This document shows positions 30,536 through 35,313 of a stretch of DNA of 35,313 nt, piece after piece. Below the pieces are notes generated by a model. That model saw nothing but the letters and a program-made list of their open reading frames with translations, was not told where the DNA came from and did not search any database. Position numbers and translations under genes: made by a program. The DNA lies in NCBI GenBank assembly GCA_900095095.1, contig FMBT01000218.1, positions 1 to 35,313 on the forward strand, written 5' to 3'. Numbering within the stretch: position 1 is the stretch's first letter; each line of letters starts with the position of its first letter. Origin of the DNA: Fragilariopsis cylindrus CCMP1102. Lineage: Eukaryota > Bacillariophyta > Bacillariophyceae > Bacillariales > Bacillariaceae.

Positions 30536-31081
30536 TGTAAAGATTGTAGGAAAAAAAAGAGCCAAGATATCCTAATGGGAGTAATATTGAATATACATAA
30601 TATTATATCCGGAGTTTGATACAAAATCAACTAATTCGAGAGACAAGTTAAGTCATTGAAAATAATATGTCTTACTCTAAACGACCATAGACGAATAGAC
30701 CTATTTGTTTGTACAGTATTCAATAGTTTAGAGAGTATTTTACTACTCCTTTGATTCTTGATTGACTTAGTTTGTTCTAATGTGAAAATTTGGTACTACT
30801 GTAATAATACCCCAGACATTTTAGTAGGTGTAGATTTGGGGGCGATTTTTTCGATTTTGGGTCAATTGTTTCTTCGTCGATTTGTTGATGTGCACAGTGA
30901 AATTATTGAGAAAGATCATTTTTAAATTTGCATTCCTCATAACACCCTCCCATATTTTACATCACAATACTTCGTAGTAAGGAGCATAATTGATGATATC
31001 TATCTTCTACTCAGCTGAAGATCAACAGATTAGAATTGACCAAAGAGCAACATTAATAGTACTGTTACTGTCTTAACAAGT
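30536..31081. other. Intergenic, no gene seen
   Basis: CYP51 3' flank and promoter of the next gene. It has TACAGTA at 30712-30718 and TACTGTA at 30797-30803. No open frame of note. Confidence 0.5.
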
Positions 31082-32215
31082 ATGACAGAACTGGATACTC
31101 ATGTTCCCACCGCCGCCGCCGCCGGAGCCGGAACCGTCACCGGCGCAAGTAATAATAATAAAGACACAAGAAAGCTACGCCAACGAGCACGAGCTAGGAT
31201 TATACATGATAAAAATGAAGATCGAAGGATTGAAAATATAATACAACAAACTATTATGAAAAATAGTAGCCAACGTTCTAGTCACTTCTGGAAGACGTTC
31301 TATATTATATTCATTGCTCTTTGTTGTACGGTTGCTGCATTAATTCGGTCTAAACCAAATCTAATTCGTCGTTTATTACGAAGAAATAAAGATATACCAA
31401 CATTTCATTTTGCAACAAGGTATCCAAATAATGTTTTACTGGGACGTGATCTACCATTATTTTTTCGTTTTTATTCTATTGCAACACCTGAAAATGAATT
31501 TGCACAAGATGCGGTACGGAAGGTATGTAATAGTCGAACACAACTCAGAAAACGTGCTGGAAGGATTAAAACAATATTAAAAGCATGGGATGGATCGAAT
31601 ATAGAAAATTTATTAAATCAGGACATATGTGGAAATGAATTTGTGGATGCGTATCGTAGTAAAGGAACAACCCAACAAAGGATGGATGATTTGTTAATGT
31701 GGTGTTTAATGGCAACACGTGTTACAGAAGGATTCTTTATGGAAGACGTAGAAATTATTGATTCACCATTATTTTTAACTCGTAATCGGGGTATTGTAGT
31801 ATTGAAGAAGTCATCAGGAGATGGATACGGTGGGGAACTTTCTACAGCATTCTACCTACATCCTCGTACCGATAAGAATGAGATCAATTGGATACCATCT
31901 AAAATTCTAGCTATGCTTATTTCTAATTCACAAAAGGAACAAGATGATAATAATAATATCGAGGAAGAGGAGAACGACGATATACAAGAGATGCTACAAA
32001 AACTATTATATGATTTGGTAATTACACAAGGGAATGAGAAGGATTTTTTGATAGTAGAAGAAATATGCGGTCAAGATCACAAACCAGAACGATCCATCGC
32101 CATCGATAGAAGTAGTATTAACGATGGTGATGGCGATTGTTACTTTGTTATTCCTGAGAAATACGGGGGTAATTTCAGGGCGAATAGTAATGATGATGAT
32201 GATGATGATGAATAA
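31082..32215 (+). CDS. Single-pass membrane protein of unknown function
   Basis: A 377-residue intronless frame starting at ATG 31082. The N-terminus (68 residues) is basic and low-complexity with an Ala-rich patch and RKLRQRARARI. A single transmembrane helix (about 69-88, FWKTFYIIFIALCCTVAALI) is followed by a basic segment and a 280-residue domain, suggesting a type II orientation with the domain in the ER/Golgi lumen. The domain includes FRFYSIATPENEFAQDAVRK, DDLLMWCLMATRVTEGFFME, DVEIID and GGELSTAFYLHPR. It vaguely recalls small Golgi glycosyltransferases of the GT32 type, but I see no clear DxD motif. The end is acidic, with six consecutive Asp (DDDDDDE). The function is unassigned. 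Confidence 0.7.
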   Translation: MTELDTHVPTAAAAGAGTVTGASNNNKDTRKLRQRARARIIHDKNEDRRIENIIQQTIMKNSSQRSSHFWKTFYIIFIALCCTVAALIRSKPNLIRRLLRRNKDIPTFHFATRYPNNVLLGRDLPLFFRFYSIATPENEFAQDAVRKVCNSRTQLRKRAGRIKTILKAWDGSNIENLLNQDICGNEFVDAYRSKGTTQQRMDDLLMWCLMATRVTEGFFMEDVEIIDSPLFLTRNRGIVVLKKSSGDGYGGELSTAFYLHPRTDKNEINWIPSKILAMLISNSQKEQDDNNNIEEEENDDIQEMLQKLLYDLVITQGNEKDFLIVEEICGQDHKPERSIAIDRSSINDGDGDCYFVIPEKYGGNFRANSNDDDDDDE

Positions 32216-33114
32216 GCATGATGGAAGTAACAGCAACAACAACAACACCAACATTGATTGATAATGATTACGTGCAGTTTTTTCTTGTCTCTGCCTTAGC
32301 TTTTCATACAGCAACAACAAAGCATACACACTGGAAGATGCCAATCTCGTACTGTCACCATAAAGATAGAGGGAGTTTGATCATTCATTCATCCAAGAAT
32401 AGAAGTAGAATACAATAAGTACCGATCGAATATCATTTCAGAATGCATGCGGACATAAATAATATGCATGTTATCGCCTAACTCATAACATTGTAGTTGT
32501 TCAGTTAGCCATTCTTATATAGCTAGTAATACTTCTATACAATAATATGTAGTGTGGTATAGTGAATATCAATAAAACTACAGTAATGATCTACAGCAGC
32601 CTGCAGCAGAGTAGTTGTACAAGTACTGTATCAATTGATGTATGTTGCAAGTCATGTTATGTTTGTTTTGTTTTTTTAGGTACATTAAATAATAGTTAAT
32701 AATACACCAAATTTAAATAATAATCGTTATTTCCTTCTTCTATTTCTTTTCTCTTTTCAATTAATCCCACTACTGGTATGCGATGATTTTCTTTTCCTTG
32801 AAATATAGTTCTTTCCTTCCTGCTGTATCTATATTATGCTCTTCTCCACTTAATGTAATAATTTTACTTAACTTGAGAAAGCCTCCTGTAACGATCGATC
32901 ATCATTTATTTTCGATTGCACAAGATAAAATACATATAAAGGATAAACGAAAACGAGAAATAAATATTAGAAATCATGTATTGATTTGATTGGATTGAAA
33001 AGCAAAAAAAGAAACACGATCAATTGAAATATCATCATCGAAGGAAACCACAATATATCAATATCATATCCCACATACAGCACAATTCTTTCTATTATTT
33101 TAATATTTTTATTT
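32216..33114. other. Intergenic, no convincing gene
   Basis: Starts with an open frame (32218-32418) that begins ATGATGGAAG and encodes Thr-rich low-complexity sequence, not convincing as a gene. It contains CTACAGTA at 32578-32585 and TACTGTA at 32624-32630. The remainder is AT-rich. Confidence 0.45.
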
Positions 33115-33345
33115 TTATATTACACGTACCACCTTACGTCTCCAATTATCAGCATCAGGATCAAAGATGAAACTATGTTCATTTGTAAATCCCATATCAA
33201 ATATAAATAAGAAGGCCATAATTGTCAATATAGACAAATATTGTAACCAAAGTGTACCGCCTGTTCCTGGATGATAAGATGCGAATGTAAATAGAATTAG
33301 AATCAACATAATAATAATTTGCATCTTCTGACGTAGATTGACCAT
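33115..33345 (-). CDS. Possible small membrane protein, two hydrophobic helices
   Basis: A 76-codon frame from ATG 33345 to TAA 33115-33117. Two hydrophobic helices (residues about 8-23, MQIIIMLILILFTFAS; and about 33-50, LQYLSILTIMAFLFIFDM) are joined by YHPGTGG. They are followed by a polar tail, FTNEHSFIFDPDADNWRRKV, that looks constrained. No family is recognised. It could be a complete small ER or mitochondrial subunit or the last exon of a longer gene. It is more protein-like than other short frames in the region, but evidence is limited to composition. Confidence 0.45.
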   Translation of the reverse strand: MVNLRQKMQIIIMLILILFTFASYHPGTGGTLWLQYLSILTIMAFLFIFDMGFTNEHSFIFDPDADNWRRKVVRVI

Positions 33346-34580
33346 GATTGACTTGACTTTTGCTATATATTTCTATACTTTTACAGGTAGAATTATTTCT
33401 ATTAATTTTGGTTGGATATACTGTAGATATCGGAAGGGACACAAAGGGAACAAGTATTGCTCTATTGTTAATGCTATTGTTAATGCTTTTATGATTCTTC
33501 AGGTACACGCTGTTTGTATTTTGCAGTTAGTATGGGCGAAGCGTCGTTAGCGAGCAACGCCGGACCTGACTTTTTTTTTTGCCTGCCTGCCTTTTTCCAC
33601 GTCCAATGGCGTTAGTCGAAAGAGTCGAATAGAATTAGTATCATGAGATAAATACTACATTAAATTTACCGTATAATTAATTTACTTCAAGTATTGCCTA
33701 CTTTTTGATTGACTGCTGTTACATATATGTATGTTGTTGAGCATTTTATTGTGTGATCTTTGAAGGTTAGTTAGTTGGCGGTGTGTTTGTTTGATTGATG
33801 ATGGGTGTTTAGTTTCTCGCCACATTATTTTTACATGATGGTGTTATTCTTTGGGATGTGTGCATTTGTTGGTCCCTTCTGTGCTTTTTACATTGGATGA
33901 GATTGCTTAAGATTATAAATAAATATGGCAAATATGCCTATTGGACATTAAAAGGAGATGTAGGCAGGGTGAGAAAGGATTCCTAACACCAGCATAGCAC
34001 CAGGCAATAAGAGCTCTAGCTCTGGCTTTGTGTGTTCATTTCAGTATATCACAAACCATGATATGCATTACAAATAGAGTACAACTCCTCTGTCCTTTAG
34101 GTACAATTCTATTCTGAGTTTGCTGTTATTGTTATTGTTATTGTTATTGTTATTGTTATTGTTATTGTTATTGTTATTGTTATAGTGTTATAGTATAATA
34201 TAATATACTACATTGTTATGAATAAGAGGTGCTGTGCCATCGTCGCAGACATAATTTAATTCTTTGACAACAACAAATCGTGGGTTAATTTATTAATACT
34301 ACCGAAGAATAAGACGTAAAAGTACCTGTCTGGTCTTTGTTAGCCCTTAAACTACTTGTACTATTTTGCGCAGGGCATATATTTTTTTCATTACTATTTA
34401 TCTCGCTATTTCGAAGAAGACTAAGTAATAATAGTACCGCACAACATGTGTAACGACTAACTAAAAAATTAATTTACTCTTCACAATAAGTTGTTAATAC
34501 AATATACACAATACATTCTCTTACTACAAGTAGAAAGTTCTTCTCATCATACAGTAGGTTACCAAATATAAAATCACAGT
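33346..34580. other. Intergenic with a hexanucleotide microsatellite
   Basis: No gene seen. It has a TACTGTAG at 33419-33426, a (GTTATT)n tract at 34125-34183 and TACAGTA at 34550-34556 just upstream of the next ATG. Confidence 0.5.
34125..34183. repeat. (GTTATT)n microsatellite
   Basis: About ten uninterrupted copies of GTTATT, degrading to TATAGTGTTATAGTATAATA at the right side. Likely length-polymorphic. Confidence 0.9.
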
Positions 34581-35313
34581 ATGTCGAATTTTGACGTAGT
34601 TTTTTTCAAGGATTTGCTAAAAGAAGAACGAAGAGAATGTCTGGAAGGTCCGGGGATTGACTTGGAATTACATGAAGCATTTGTGGCAGCATGTCAAGCT
34701 TTTCAAGATGCAAAGGAAGCGAAAGAAGCCGCCGTGACGGAGGTGGAAGAAGCGAAAACGAAAGGAGATGGTTCGACGACAGAATCTGCTGAAGAAGTAC
34801 TTGGAACTATGACAACGACGATGGAAGAAAATCTAAATAGATGTGTAGAAACCGCAAAACCAATATTGGAAATGATTGATCTTATGGAGTTTGATTTAGA
34901 AATGTCATTACTTCGTACTGCGGTTTTAGTTCGTGGTGGTTCGAAGGGCTTCGCTAAGTTTGCAAATGGAAGTGATATGAATGGTCAATTGGTTGAAACA
35001 CTTCTTAACAATAAAAAAATTATGAAAGAAATGTTATTGCAAGGTGGTCCAACTGGCAGAAAATTTGGTAACGCAATGAAATTATATACTCAAATAATGG
35101 CTGGACTGGAAAAGGATCGATTCCATAAGGTGAATAAAAAATTAGCTATGGCAGCTGCACTTGAATTTGCTAGACCTCAAACAGAATTCGATAGCTCTAT
35201 AGAAATTGACGCCCAACAGCGTTTTAGTCACTACGTCGACGCACATAAAAAAGGTGAACTTGATCCAGCCTTTACCTACTTTTCTACTTGGGAATATCGC
35301 ATGGCTATAAATA
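34581..35313 (+). CDS. Conserved protein, N-terminal part (runs off the right edge); possibly transglutaminase-like family
   Basis: From ATG 34581 the frame is open for 244 codons to the window edge. The start reads MSNFDVVFFKDLLKEERREC. A long helical Glu/Ala/Lys-rich part (residues about 28-105) is followed by blocks that look enzymatic or scaffold-like: LRTAVLVRGGSKGFAKFANG, GGPTGRKFGNAMKLYTQIM and AMAAALEFARP. The final segment, DPAFTYFSTWEYRMAIN, recalls, from memory only, proteins of algae and some bacteria that carry a C-terminal transglutaminase-like domain with a GELDPAF...WE.R signature just before it. If correct, the catalytic domain lies outside the window. No introns are needed in the visible part. 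Confidence 0.8.
   Translation, partial: MSNFDVVFFKDLLKEERRECLEGPGIDLELHEAFVAACQAFQDAKEAKEAAVTEVEEAKTKGDGSTTESAEEVLGTMTTTMEENLNRCVETAKPILEMIDLMEFDLEMSLLRTAVLVRGGSKGFAKFANGSDMNGQLVETLLNNKKIMKEMLLQGGPTGRKFGNAMKLYTQIMAGLEKDRFHKVNKKLAMAAALEFARPQTEFDSSIEIDAQQRFSHYVDAHKKGELDPAFTYFSTWEYRMAIN

Noticed and set aside
18465..33630. A 17-bp word GTCGAAAGAGTCGAATA present near 18467 and 33615
   Set aside because: Only two copies with no shared flanks; not enough to call a repeat family.
34125..34183. Regular repeats considered as a CRISPR array
   Set aside because: Pure hexanucleotide repeat without spacers, in eukaryotic DNA.

Overview
The window looks like nuclear DNA of a diatom or a close stramenopile relative. 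It is AT-rich eukaryotic sequence whose genes carry short GT-AG introns (about 107-200 bp). It encodes a DUF6824 protein with the DVLCGRGG signature known mainly from diatoms, a second large protein that looks lineage-restricted, and a histidine phosphatase with an N-terminus resembling a diatom plastid presequence. I cannot name the species from sequence alone.

Layout, left to right. 1-998: C-terminal half of the nucleolar DEAD-box helicase DDX18/Has1, entering from the left edge. 1908-2858: box C/D snoRNP factor BCD1 (ZNHIT6). 3001-3834 (minus): a two-exon isochorismatase-family hydrolase, convergent with BCD1. 5217-5615 (minus): a small Ser-rich unknown protein. 5616-7830: non-coding, with an imperfect duplication carrying CATC/CATA microsatellites and a degenerate 5S rRNA-like sequence on the minus strand. 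7831-8821: a two-exon phosphoglycerate-mutase-like histidine phosphatase. 9661-10127: a tandem pair of about 230-bp repeats. 10149-15484: a complete Ty3/Gypsy-type LTR retrotransposon with a perfect 5-bp target duplication and nearly identical LTRs, but a gag-pol region broken into many frames.

15977-17719: the DUF6824 protein, in the same orientation as the retroelement and 492 bp beyond its 3' LTR. 18991-20840: a two-exon unknown protein with a conserved basic N-terminal block and a His/Cys-rich C-terminal region. 20968-21578 (minus): tubulin-folding cofactor A. 22038-26592: a very large, mostly disordered WW-domain protein with a triple 39-residue repeat. 27453-28419 (minus): the 18S rRNA methyltransferase BUD23. 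28987-30535: sterol 14-alpha-demethylase CYP51, divergent from BUD23. 31082-32215: a single-pass membrane protein. 33115-33345 (minus): a possible small two-helix membrane protein. 34581 to the right edge: the N-terminal part of a conserved protein that may belong to a transglutaminase-like family.

Functional view. Three genes (DDX18, BCD1, BUD23) serve ribosome biogenesis; TBCA serves tubulin folding and CYP51 sterol synthesis. They are ordinary housekeeping genes with individual promoters, and nothing suggests an operon or a dedicated gene cluster. The more unusual content is the retroelement with its CRE-bearing LTR upstream of the DUF6824 gene, the degenerate 5S-like sequence, a recurrent TACAGTA/TACTGTA motif across the intergenic DNA, and the lineage-restricted proteins. 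Single-base frame breaks also interrupt several conserved host genes (DDX18 once, BUD23 twice, the WW gene at least once). They suggest residual one-base deletion errors in this sequence, and they should temper any reading of the retroelement as ancient and dead.
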